From: an uncultured Holophagaceae bacterium | GTDB lineage: Bacteria; Acidobacteriota; Holophagae; Holophagales; Holophagaceae | Length of the DNA stretch: 64,000 bases | Assembly: GCA_903884655.1 (NCBI GenBank) | Contig: CAISFO010000011.1 | Location: forward strand, 57,055-121,054 | Direction: 5' to 3' | Shown: in pieces, positions 54,895 to 63,592 of the stretch | Layout of the letters: each line of letters opens with the position of its first letter | How positions within the stretch are numbered: position 1 is the stretch's first letter | Position numbers and translations under genes: made by a program | The notes under the pieces: model-generated | Told to the model about the DNA's origin: nothing | The model's database searches: none | Seen by the model: only the letters and a program-made list of their open reading frames with translations

Positions 54895-55485
54895 ATGGAA
54901 CCGGAACCGGGCGAGATCACGCAGCTCCTGGCCAAATGGAAGGGCGGAGAACCGGATGCTTTCGAGCAGCTGGTGCCGCTGGTCTACCCGCACCTGCGGG
55001 AAATCGCAGCCGCCTACGTGCGCCGGGAAAGGGACCCCGGGCTGATGCAGGCGACCTCCCTGGTCCACGAGCTGTACCTGAAGCTTCACGGCCAGAAAAA
55101 GGCCGTGTGGGATGACCGGATCCACTTCTACACCTTCTGCGCGAAGGTCATGCGGATGATCATCATCGACCACGCCCGCAGCCAGCAGGCCCACCGGCGC
55201 GGGGGTTCGGCCCAGCATGTGCCGCTCAGCGAGGACCTCCCCTGGGTGGGCCTCGGAAGCCCGGAGTTGATCGAGCTCGACTCGGCCCTGGAAGCCCTGG
55301 GGCAGATCGACCCGGTCAAGGTCCAGCTCATCGAGCTGCGCTACTTCCTGGGCCACACCGCCGAGGAGACGGCGGAGCTGATGAACCTCTCCAAGGCGAC
55401 CGTGGACCGGCACCTGAACTACTCCAAGGCCTGGCTCTACCGGAAGCTGAACCCCGAAGCCCCCAGGGACCCGCCGAATCCTTGA
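54895..55485 (+). CDS. ECF sigma factor 1 (module copy 1)
   Basis: The 196-residue RNA polymerase sigma factor has region 2 at about 15-95 and region 4 at about 130-190, where LGHTAEETAELMNLSKATVDRHL is the helix-turn-helix. The region 2.2 acidic motif of classical ECF factors is replaced by QATSLVHELYLKL (Thr54). No anti-sigma gene is adjacent; a Ser/Thr kinase gene follows by 62 bases. I placed the start at the third in-frame ATG (54895), which aligns with sigma factor 2 (MDTQPGEITQLL); the ATGs at 54883 and 54889 are possible. It belongs to the TIGR02999-like group. Confidence 0.9.
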   Translation: MEPEPGEITQLLAKWKGGEPDAFEQLVPLVYPHLREIAAAYVRRERDPGLMQATSLVHELYLKLHGQKKAVWDDRIHFYTFCAKVMRMIIIDHARSQQAHRRGGSAQHVPLSEDLPWVGLGSPELIELDSALEALGQIDPVKVQLIELRYFLGHTAEETAELMNLSKATVDRHLNYSKAWLYRKLNPEAPRDPPNP

Positions 55486-55547
55486 GTCGATTCCTCCCCG
55501 CGCTACGCAGTCTAGACGAAGCGCCATCCAGAACCCGGAGTTCCGCC

Positions 55548-58343
55548 TTGCCTCCCGATCATGGACCAGTAGAGAGTGGGCCGCCCGACTTCCAGCAGCG
55601 GGTCGAGCTGGCCTTCGAGCAGGTGCTCGCGGGGCCAGAAGGGGACCAGGCGGCCTGCCTGGAGCGACTCAGCGAAGGCGATGCCGCCCTCAGGTCCGAA
55701 CTGCTCTCCTTGCTGAGGGCCTTCCAGACCCAGCGGGCCTTGGACGCGCCCCGGCCGGCCGCGGAACGCGCTGGAGGGGCACCCACGGCCGGGGGCCGGT
55801 GGATCGGCCCCTACCAGCTGGATCGCCTGGTCGCCCGGGGCGGCATGGGCGCCGTGTACCTGGCGCACCGGAGCGACGGCCACTTCCAGCAGCAGGTGGC
55901 CATCAAGCTCATCGACCTGCCCCTGGCCACGGACCTCTTCCGCGAGCGGTTCCGCCAGGAGCGGCAGATCCAGGCGGGCCTGGTCCATCCCTTCATCGCG
56001 CGCCTGCTGGATGGCGGCGTGAGCGAGGACGGGGAGCTCTACCTGGCCATGGAATACGTCGATGGCGTCAGCATCGAGCGCCACTGCCGGGAGCACCGGC
56101 TCCCGCTCCGGGAGCGCCTGGGGCTCTACATCAAGGTCTGTGCCGCCGTCCACTTCGCCCACCAGAACCTGGTGGTGCACCGGGACCTGAAGCCGGACAA
56201 CATCCTGGTCCAGGCAGACGGCACGCCGAAGCTGCTGGACTTCGGCACCGCGAAGCTGCTGGCCCCCCTGCCCGCCACGGGGCCCGCCACCGACTTCACC
56301 CGCCTGGGCTTCCAGTCCTTCACGCCGAACTACGCGAGCCCCGAGCAGATCCTGGGCGAGCCCATCACCACCGCCTCGGATATCTATTCGCTTGGCGTGC
56401 TGCTCTTCCTCCTCCTGGCCGAAGTGCTGCCCTACGAGGTGAAGGAGGCCAGCACCGCCGAGCTGCTACGGGTGGTGTGCACAGAGCCGCCGCCCAGGCC
56501 CAGCGCCGTCTCGCGGGGCCCTGAGCGGCCCGACGCGGACCTGGATGCCATCGTGCTCAAGGCCCTGCGCAAGGATCCCCGGGAGCGGTACCGCTCCGTG
56601 GACGAGTTCGCCGCGGACCTCCAGGCCTACCTGGAGGGCCGCCCGGTCCAGGCCCGGCGCGGAACCCTGCGCTACCGGGCCTCGAAGTTCATCCGGCGCA
56701 ACAAGCTCGCCCTGGGCGCCATCTTCCTGGTGTTCGCAAGCCTCATCAGCGGCCTGGTCGGCGTGCTTTGGCAATACCGGAAAGCAACCATCTCCCAGCG
56801 GAGGGCCGAGGCGCGCTCGGCGGACATGCGGCAATTGAGCCAGAGCCTGCTCTCGGAGATCGACGAGGCCGTCAAGCAGCTGCCGGGTTCGACGCCAGTG
56901 CGGCGGCTCCTGGTGGAGCGCGTCCTGCAGCACCTGGACCATATGGCCAAGGACACGGCCGGTGACCGGTTGACCCAGCTGGACCTGGTGGATGCCTACA
57001 CCCGCCTGGGCAACCTGCAGGGCAACCCCTACGACCAGAACATCGGCGACGGGCCGGGGGCCCTGGTGAGCCTAGGCAAGGCCGTCAGCCTCGGCAGGGC
57101 GCTCCAGGCCGCCGAGCCACAGAGCCCGGAGGTGCTCGAGCCCCTGGCCCTGGCGGTACGCTCCCAAAGCCAGGTTGTCTGGTTCGCGGACGGACCCCAG
57201 GCGTCCATCGCGTCGATGCGGGAGGCGGCCTCACTTTTCGATGCGCTCTTGGCCCATTCCAAGCCATCCGCCGATCGACTTGCGGATGCCTCCTCCACCT
57301 ACGCCAGCCTGGGCGACCAGCTCGGCCAGAACGGCGCGCCCAGCCTTGGCCAAACGGAAGCGGCCCTCCAGGCGTACCGGAAGGCGCTCGACCTGTCCCT
57401 GCGCGCCCTCCAGGTTGATCCCGCCTTCACCCGCTCCCGGCGGGCGGTGGGCATCGACCACCTGAAGATCGGCAGCATCCTGGTCGACACCGAGCCGGAA
57501 AAGGCCATCGAGGAATACCGGCTCGCCCTGGCCGCCTGGGCCGCCCTTCCTGCGGACATCCGGGAGGACGCCACGAACCGGCGCATGGTGGCCTCCTGCC
57601 AGCGCAAGCTGGGCATGGCCCTGACCGAGGCCCGGGCCTACGGGCCTGCCCTCGCGGCCTTCCAGGAGGCCAGAGGCCCCTTCGAGCAGCTCGCCGCGGC
57701 CGATGCCAAGGACACGCGCTCCCAGCATGATCTCGAGATCCTCCTTTCCAACGAGGCGCTCACCTACCTGGACCTGCTCGATCCCTCCCTGAATCCGCTG
57801 CGCGGAGAGGACCAGGCTCACACGAAAAAGGCGATCGCTCTCCTGGATCGCACCCTCGCCATCCTCCAGCGGCTCGTCGCCCTCAACCCAGACAACCTCG
57901 GCATGACACTCCCACTGGCCTACAACAGGGTGCTGGCCGGAACGCTCAAGCAGCGCCTGAAGGGGGCCAATGGGGGGCCTGATCAGGTGGCCGCAGGCCT
58001 GGAGGTGCTGCGTGCCAAAGCCCTGGCAGACGATGCCACGGTGCAGACCCTGGACTGCGCGTCCTCGGCCCTCTTGACTGCCCTGCCCGCCCGCCTCAGG
58101 GACCCTGAGCTGGCCCTCCAGTTTGCAGAGCGCATGGTCAGCCAGACGCACCGCCAGCAGCCCTTCTACCTGCTGTGCCTGGCCCAGGCCTGCCACGGGG
58201 CCGGCCAGCTGGAGAAGGCCCGCGCCACCGCCACGGAAGGGCTGGCGCTCCTGCCGCCCCTTCGGCCCGGAGCCACCCGGACCCGCCTCCGGCGACTGCT
58301 GGAAGTCGAAGCCTCGGGCCAGGCTCCGCATGCGGAGCCATGA
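55548..58343 (+). CDS. Transmembrane Ser/Thr kinase with TPR region, module copy 1
   Basis: The 931-residue protein has an N-terminal helical region, then a Hanks-type kinase domain (about 88-355): Gly-rich loop GGMGAVYLA, Lys120 (VAIK), catalytic HRDLKPDN (Asp213), DFG at 231-233 and SPEQ as activation-loop end. One membrane helix (about 385-405) is followed by a periplasmic TPR-like region of about 500 residues. The start is a TTG at 55548 with GGAG 7 bases upstream, and the aligned position in the paralogue is a GTG. The kinase probably acts on the neighbouring sigma factor, which is inference from context. Confidence 0.9.
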   Translation: MPPDHGPVESGPPDFQQRVELAFEQVLAGPEGDQAACLERLSEGDAALRSELLSLLRAFQTQRALDAPRPAAERAGGAPTAGGRWIGPYQLDRLVARGGMGAVYLAHRSDGHFQQQVAIKLIDLPLATDLFRERFRQERQIQAGLVHPFIARLLDGGVSEDGELYLAMEYVDGVSIERHCREHRLPLRERLGLYIKVCAAVHFAHQNLVVHRDLKPDNILVQADGTPKLLDFGTAKLLAPLPATGPATDFTRLGFQSFTPNYASPEQILGEPITTASDIYSLGVLLFLLLAEVLPYEVKEASTAELLRVVCTEPPPRPSAVSRGPERPDADLDAIVLKALRKDPRERYRSVDEFAADLQAYLEGRPVQARRGTLRYRASKFIRRNKLALGAIFLVFASLISGLVGVLWQYRKATISQRRAEARSADMRQLSQSLLSEIDEAVKQLPGSTPVRRLLVERVLQHLDHMAKDTAGDRLTQLDLVDAYTRLGNLQGNPYDQNIGDGPGALVSLGKAVSLGRALQAAEPQSPEVLEPLALAVRSQSQVVWFADGPQASIASMREAASLFDALLAHSKPSADRLADASSTYASLGDQLGQNGAPSLGQTEAALQAYRKALDLSLRALQVDPAFTRSRRAVGIDHLKIGSILVDTEPEKAIEEYRLALAAWAALPADIREDATNRRMVASCQRKLGMALTEARAYGPALAAFQEARGPFEQLAAADAKDTRSQHDLEILLSNEALTYLDLLDPSLNPLRGEDQAHTKKAIALLDRTLAILQRLVALNPDNLGMTLPLAYNRVLAGTLKQRLKGANGGPDQVAAGLEVLRAKALADDATVQTLDCASSALLTALPARLRDPELALQFAERMVSQTHRQQPFYLLCLAQACHGAGQLEKARATATEGLALLPPLRPGATRTRLRRLLEVEASGQAPHAEP

Positions 58344-58352
58344 ATTCCTCAG

Positions 58353-58386
58353 CAGCGCAGGCAGACCCTGAGGCCTGCCTGCGCTG
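58353..58386. terminator. Bidirectional hairpin terminator between modules
   Basis: A perfect 12-bp stem (58353-58364 with 58375-58386, 10-base loop) lies between the convergent kinase-1 and propeller-2 genes, extendable by one G-C pair. No long T-run follows. Confidence 0.65.
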
Positions 58387-58415
58387 CCGGTGGAGGCCGT
58401 GGACGGCCCCGGCTG

Positions 58416-59828
58416 CTACTTGTTCACGATGACGATCTTGTTGGGGCCAGGCCCGGTGGTCACTGAGGCCGGGGTGAGGGCGGTGAGTGCGCCTCCGGCC
58501 CCGATGCTGTACTGGGTGACCGTGCTGCCGGGATACCCCGAGGTGCTGTAGGCATAGGCGCCCGTAGCGTCCACCTGGATGCAGGCGGCGCCGGTGGAGC
58601 CCGCGGTCACGGCCGCCACATAGGCCGGCGACATGGCGGTGAGGGTTCCGTCCGTGCCCACGGTGAACTGGTAGACGGCCTTGGCCATCGTGAGGGGGTT
58701 CGCCACATAGGCGTACTTGCCGGTGGGATCAACCGTGACGTAGGCGGCGTACTGGCCCGCCCCGACCGAAGCCGATCCGATCTGTGTCAGGGCGCCGGTG
58801 GTGGCGTCGACGGAGTACTCGAGGATGGCGCCGGTGAAGTAGTCGGTGACATAGACCCACTTCCCGGTGGGGTGAACGGTGATGCTATAGGCATTGGTCC
58901 CCGCCGGGACCGACGCCGGCAGCATGCCCGATAGGGACCCGGTGGCCTGGTTGATGGTGTACTGCAGCACCTTGTTGCCATCCCCGTCCGCCAGATAGGC
59001 GTACTTGCCCGAGGGGTGGACCACCACCTGGTCGGGATAGTTGGCGGCTGCCGCCAGCAGGAGCATGGGCGTCAGCGATCCGTCCGTGCCGATGGTGTAC
59101 TGGGAGATGTTGGCGCTCTGGTTGTTGGCCACATAGGCGAACTTGCCGGTGGGATCCACGGTGATGCTGAGGGGATAGGTGCCCGCCGCAACCTTGGGGG
59201 TGGTCATGGGCGTGAGGGACCCGTCCGTGCCGACGGTGTACTGGGAGATGGTGCCCGGGATGCCGTCCAGCGTATTGGCCACATAGACATACTTCCCCGA
59301 GGGGTGGGCCACGATGCATTCCGGCGTGGTCCCGCAATCCACGGTGGGCGTGGCCATGGGCGTCAGCGCCCCGTTGGCGCCCACCGTGTACTGCGAAATG
59401 CCCTGGTGGCCGTTGGTGGTGTACTGGTTCACCACGTAGGCGTAGCCGAGGCCCGCATTGGCCGTCCACTGGGCGTAGCAGGTCAGGTTGGCCGAACCCA
59501 TGGTGCAAGTCTGGCCCGCCGTATAGGCGGTCCCAGTTCCGTTCGCCAGTGTGTTCCAGTTCGTGAAGGTGTACCCGGTTTTCACCAGGCTGCCTGTGTT
59601 CCCCAGCAGGGTGACGGTCTGCCCCTGCTGGTAGGTGCCCGAGTCCACGGGGACGGTGCCCCCGGTGCTGCCGTTGCCGTTGTAGGTCACGGTATAAGTG
59701 GTCGCGGGAGGCGGGGTGGGAGTTGAGCCACCGCCGCCGCCGCCACAGGCCATCAGTAAGATCGTAAAGGCCGCTGCTCCAAGCTGTTGAGCTCTGGACT
59801 TGAGGGACCGATCAAGGTCGTTTCCCAT
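58416..59828 (-). CDS. Propeller lipoprotein 2 with one InlB-type repeat (module copy 2)
   Basis: The 470-residue product has a signal sequence ending LLMACGGGG, so a Cys near residue 28 is likely lipidated. One InlB B-type repeat (about 45-120, TYNGNGSTGGTVP) is followed by a propeller with repeats such as VDPTGKFAYVANN and IGTDGSLTPM. It has one repeat fewer than copy 1. AGGAGG lies 4-5 bases before the ATG at 59828; the open frame continues upstream but the extension has no signal. It is divergent from sigma factor 2. Confidence 0.85.
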   Translation of the reverse strand: MGNDLDRSLKSRAQQLGAAAFTILLMACGGGGGGSTPTPPPATTYTVTYNGNGSTGGTVPVDSGTYQQGQTVTLLGNTGSLVKTGYTFTNWNTLANGTGTAYTAGQTCTMGSANLTCYAQWTANAGLGYAYVVNQYTTNGHQGISQYTVGANGALTPMATPTVDCGTTPECIVAHPSGKYVYVANTLDGIPGTISQYTVGTDGSLTPMTTPKVAAGTYPLSITVDPTGKFAYVANNQSANISQYTIGTDGSLTPMLLLAAAANYPDQVVVHPSGKYAYLADGDGNKVLQYTINQATGSLSGMLPASVPAGTNAYSITVHPTGKWVYVTDYFTGAILEYSVDATTGALTQIGSASVGAGQYAAYVTVDPTGKYAYVANPLTMAKAVYQFTVGTDGTLTAMSPAYVAAVTAGSTGAACIQVDATGAYAYSTSGYPGSTVTQYSIGAGGALTALTPASVTTGPGPNKIVIVNK

Positions 59829-59849
59829 AACGCCTCCTGGCTGTGGGGG

Positions 59850-59934
59850 GTTAGAAATTTCCGCAGGATCGTCGCCGTGGACGATATTTCTGCGGCTCCA
59901 AACCAGACAGCGCAACCTGGAAAGAAGATGACTC
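59850..59934. promoter_or_regulatory. Conserved divergent control region, module copy 2
   Basis: Carries GTTAGAAATTTCCGCA at 59850-59865 (identical to copy 1) and a 25-base element at 59910-59934 that matches 21 of 25 bases. The region between also shares pieces such as GACGAT and TGC-CGGCT. It lies between propeller 2 and sigma factor 2. Confidence 0.7.
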
Positions 59935-60046
59935 GCTATTCTTTAGGGGCGGGGATCGGCTCTTGCCGGATCCACGCCAACCGGTTCCGGGGATGACCGA
60001 CCCTTGGAATCCCTGGCCAGCCACCCCAGTCCTCGTGGGAAGGTCC

Positions 60047-60634
60047 ATGGATACACAGCCCGGCGAGATCACGCAGCTGTTGGCGAGATGGAAGGAAGGA
60101 GAACCGGAAGCCTTCGAGCAGCTGGTGCCCCTGGTCTACCCGCACCTCCGGGAGGTGGCTGCGGCCTATCTCCGGCGGGAGCGGGACCCCGGGGTCCTGC
60201 AGGCCACCGCCCTGGTCCATGACCTCTACCTGCGCCTGCGGAACCAGAAGAAGGCCGACTGGGGGGACCGCGCCCACTTCTACACCTTCTGCGCCAAGGT
60301 GATGCGGATGATCCTGATCGACCATGCCCGCGGCCAGCTGGCGCAGCGGCGCGGCGGAGCCGCTGATCACATCCCGCTCAGTGACGATCTCGCCTGGGTG
60401 GGTATCGGGAGCCCGGAACTGATCGAGCTCGACTGCGCCCTGGATGACCTCGCCCGGATCGATCCCACCAAAGTCCAGCTCATCGAGCTGAGATTCTTCC
60501 TGGGCCACACGGCGGAGGAGACCGCCGACCTGATGGATTTGTCGAAGGCCACGGTGGATCGCCACCTGGCCTTCGCCAAGGCCTGGCTATTCCGGAGGAT
60601 GCGCCCGGGCGCGAAAGCTCCCACGAATGCCTGA
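60047..60634 (+). CDS. ECF sigma factor 2 (module copy 2)
   Basis: The 195-residue sigma factor is closely related to sigma factor 1 (region 4 reads LGHTAEETADLMDLSKATVDRHL). The region 2.2 segment is QATALVHDLYLRL with Thr54 in the same position. The start at 60047 has GGAAGG just upstream and gives the family start MDTQPGEITQLL. A kinase gene follows by 63 bases. Presumably it directs transcription from promoters like those shared by the two modules. Confidence 0.9.
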   Translation: MDTQPGEITQLLARWKEGEPEAFEQLVPLVYPHLREVAAAYLRRERDPGVLQATALVHDLYLRLRNQKKADWGDRAHFYTFCAKVMRMILIDHARGQLAQRRGGAADHIPLSDDLAWVGIGSPELIELDCALDDLARIDPTKVQLIELRFFLGHTAEETADLMDLSKATVDRHLAFAKAWLFRRMRPGAKAPTNA

Positions 60635-60697
60635 GTCGCTCCCCCAGTGTTCTTCGCAGTCTTGATGGTGCCGCACTGATTCCACTGGAGGAGGACC

Positions 60698-63484
60698 GTG
60701 TCTCCCGAACACGACGCCTCAGCGAAGCAACCGACCGGTTTCCAGCCGCTGCTGGAGGCCGTCTTCCACGAGGCGCTCGCCGCCCCGGAAGCTCAGCGGC
60801 CATCCCTCCTGGCCTTCCGCTGCGACGGGGATGCCACCCTAGCCGACGAGGTGCTCTCCCTGCTGGAGGCCTACCAGGGAGAGAGAGCCCTGGCCGCGCA
60901 CTGCCTGGAAGTGCCGCCCGCCGGCGAGGCTCCGTCTGGGGGGACCTGTCTGATCGGACCCTACCAGCTGGACCGTCTGCTCGGACACGGCGGTATGGGC
61001 GCGGTGTACCTGGCCCACCGGATCGACGGACAGTTCCAGCAGCGGGTGGCGGTCAAGCTGATCGATCAGCCACTGGCCACGGACCTCTTCCGGGAGCGGT
61101 TCCGACTGGAGCGCCAGATCCTGGCGGGACTCACCCACCCCTACATCGCCCACCTTCTGGATGGGGGCGTGACCGAGGATGGCGAACTGTACCTCGTGAT
61201 GGAATACGTGGACGGCATCCCCATCGGGCGCTTCTGCAGGGAGCACCGTCTCCTCATCAGGGAGCGACTGCTGCTCTTCCTGAAAGTCTGCACCGCTGTT
61301 CAATTCGCCCACCAGAACCTCGTGGTCCACCGGGACCTGAAGTCGGACAACATCCTGGTGCTGGAAGATGGCACCCCGCGATTGCTGGATTTCGGCACGG
61401 CGAAGCTGCTCGCCACCGTGCCTGACGCCAGCACCACCACCGAGTTCACCCGGCTCGGGCTGCAGGCATTCACTCCCAACTATGCGAGCCCCGAGCAGGT
61501 CATGGGCGAAGCCATCACGACCGCCTCGGACACCTATTCGCTCGGGGTGCTGCTCTACCTGATGCTGGCGGAGGTGCCTCCCTATCTGTTGAAAACCTGC
61601 AGCATGGCGGAGCTGTTGCGGGTCATCTGCACCGAGCCTCCGCCCAGGCCCAGCACCACTTCGATGACCTCCGAACGACTCGATGCCGACCTGGACGCCA
61701 TCGTCCTGAAGGCCATGCGCAAAGAGCCCCAGGAGCGCTACCGGTCGGTCGAGGCGTTCGCCTCGGATATCCGGGCCTTCCTGGATGGTCGCCCGGTCCT
61801 GGCGCGCCGGGGGGACCGACGGTACCGGGCGGGCAAGTTCCTGCGTCGAAACAGGCTGGCAATGGGGGCAGCCGCTCTGGTGCTCCTGAGCCTGGTGGCA
61901 GGACTGGCCGGGGCGCTCTGGCAATATCGAGTGGCGACCGTGGAACGCCGGCGGGCCGAGTCGAGTGTCCAGGATATGCGTCAACTCAGCAACAGCCTGC
62001 TCTCCGAGATCGATGAGGCCGTCAAGCAGCTGCCCGGTTCCACACCTGTGCGGCAGCTGCTGGTGGGGCGCGTGCTTGAGCACCTGGACCGCCTGGCCAA
62101 AGACCGGTCCGGGGACCGCCTGACCCAGCTCGACCTGATTCGCGCCTACACCCGGCTGGGCAACCTGCAGGGCAATCCCTACGATCAGAACATCGGCGAC
62201 CGGGACGGAGCTCTGGTCAGCCTCGACAAGGCCCTCTTCGTCGCGAAGCGTCTCAACGGGAGAGGCGGCAGTGATCTGGAGGTCATGGGGCCGCTCGCCT
62301 TGGCGGAACAGTCCCGCAGCGAGGTCCTCTTCGGCCTGGGGCGGACCCAGGAATCCATGGAGGCCATGCGGGCCGCAGTCGCGGCCTTCGACGCCCGGAT
62401 CGCAGGTCCGAGGCCCACCGCGATCACCCTCGCCGAGGCCGCGTCGGCCTACGGTGGCCTGGGGGACCAGCTCGGCCAGAGCGGCGTGGCCAGCCTCGGC
62501 GATCCGGAAGGGGCCATCCAGGCCTACCGAAAAGGGCTGGAGCTTTCGCTCCGGTCGCTCCAGGTCGATCCCGGGTTCACGCGCTCGAAACGGGCCCTCG
62601 CCCTCGACCACTTCAAGATCGGCAACATCCTGGTCGAAACCGACCCCGTGAAGGCCATGGCGGAGTACCACCAGTCCCTGGCCGCCTGGGAGGCCCTCCC
62701 CGCCAGGGACAAGGAGGGAGCCGCCACGCAGCGCGGCATCGCCTCTGCCTACCGGAAGCTGGCACTGGCCCTGACGGAGATGCGGAACTACCCATCCGCC
62801 ATCGCCGCGTTCAAGCGGGCAAGGGACATCTATGAACGCTACGCCGCAGCCGATCCCAAGGACACCCGCGCGCAGTTCGATCTCGCAATCGAACTCTCGA
62901 ATGAGGCGCAGACTTTTACCGATCTGTTGAATCCGGCGCTGAATCCTTCGGCGGAAGGCCGGGAAGAGCGCACTCGGCGCGCCGCCGATCTGATGGACCG
63001 CTCCATCAGGATCATGCAGCGCCTCGTGGCCATCGATCCAGCCAACCAGGGCTGGGCCGGCAACCTCGCCTACGAAAAGGTTCTGGCTGGGACCCTCAGG
63101 CCCGGGCGGCACGGCGCGGAGCTCGGGTCCCAGTGGGCCGCCTCAGGGTTGGCGTTCCTGCGGACCAGCGCCCAGAAGGAGAACAGTTCCATACCCACCC
63201 TCGACCATGCCGCCTCGGCCCTGCTGTCGGTCCAGCCGGCACGTCTGCGCGATCCGCGGCTGAGCCGGCAGCTCGCTGAGCAACTGGTCACGCTCACCCA
63301 TCACCGGAAGCCGAGCTTCCTGCTTCTGCTGGCCCAGGCCAGCCAAGCCGCAGGTCGCCTGGAACTCGCCCAGGCCGCAGCCCGGGAGGGACTTTCCCTC
63401 CTGGCACCATCCTTACCTGGGGCCGTCAAACCCCGCCTCCGCAAGCTCCTTGAGGATCAGGCGGAAGGGTCACCCCGGTCGTAG
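60698..63484 (+). CDS. Transmembrane Ser/Thr kinase with TPR region, module copy 2
   Basis: The 928-residue paralogue of the kinase at 55548-58343 keeps Lys120 (VAVK), Asp213 in HRDLKSDN (Ser for the usual Pro) and DFG at 231-233, one membrane helix (about 385-405) and the C-terminal periplasmic TPR-like region. The catalytic Asp and Asn are intact, so it should be active. The start is a GTG with GGAGGAGG upstream. Its N-terminal 80 residues differ from copy 1 but share the layout ALAAPEAQRPSL. Confidence 0.9.
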   Translation: MSPEHDASAKQPTGFQPLLEAVFHEALAAPEAQRPSLLAFRCDGDATLADEVLSLLEAYQGERALAAHCLEVPPAGEAPSGGTCLIGPYQLDRLLGHGGMGAVYLAHRIDGQFQQRVAVKLIDQPLATDLFRERFRLERQILAGLTHPYIAHLLDGGVTEDGELYLVMEYVDGIPIGRFCREHRLLIRERLLLFLKVCTAVQFAHQNLVVHRDLKSDNILVLEDGTPRLLDFGTAKLLATVPDASTTTEFTRLGLQAFTPNYASPEQVMGEAITTASDTYSLGVLLYLMLAEVPPYLLKTCSMAELLRVICTEPPPRPSTTSMTSERLDADLDAIVLKAMRKEPQERYRSVEAFASDIRAFLDGRPVLARRGDRRYRAGKFLRRNRLAMGAAALVLLSLVAGLAGALWQYRVATVERRRAESSVQDMRQLSNSLLSEIDEAVKQLPGSTPVRQLLVGRVLEHLDRLAKDRSGDRLTQLDLIRAYTRLGNLQGNPYDQNIGDRDGALVSLDKALFVAKRLNGRGGSDLEVMGPLALAEQSRSEVLFGLGRTQESMEAMRAAVAAFDARIAGPRPTAITLAEAASAYGGLGDQLGQSGVASLGDPEGAIQAYRKGLELSLRSLQVDPGFTRSKRALALDHFKIGNILVETDPVKAMAEYHQSLAAWEALPARDKEGAATQRGIASAYRKLALALTEMRNYPSAIAAFKRARDIYERYAAADPKDTRAQFDLAIELSNEAQTFTDLLNPALNPSAEGREERTRRAADLMDRSIRIMQRLVAIDPANQGWAGNLAYEKVLAGTLRPGRHGAELGSQWAASGLAFLRTSAQKENSSIPTLDHAASALLSVQPARLRDPRLSRQLAEQLVTLTHHRKPSFLLLLAQASQAAGRLELAQAAAREGLSLLAPSLPGAVKPRLRKLLEDQAEGSPRS

Positions 63485-63592
63485 CTGGACCCCTGGCCTC
63501 TCTCGACACACTCGATCCGGCTTGAGTCTGGCCACCACGCTGAGCCCGGCAGCCAAGCCGACCGGCTCCACTTGATTCAAGTGTCGTCAAGG
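63485..63592. other. Short convergent gap with a small palindrome
   Basis: Between kinase 2 and the chemoreceptor gene. CACTTGATTCAAGTG at 63569-63583 is a 15-base palindrome around a central T; no classical terminator is evident. Confidence 0.4.

Noticed and set aside
53030..63484. Repeat-rich propeller genes as a possible repeat array
   Set aside because: The repeats are in-frame protein blades with codon variation, not a DNA repeat array.
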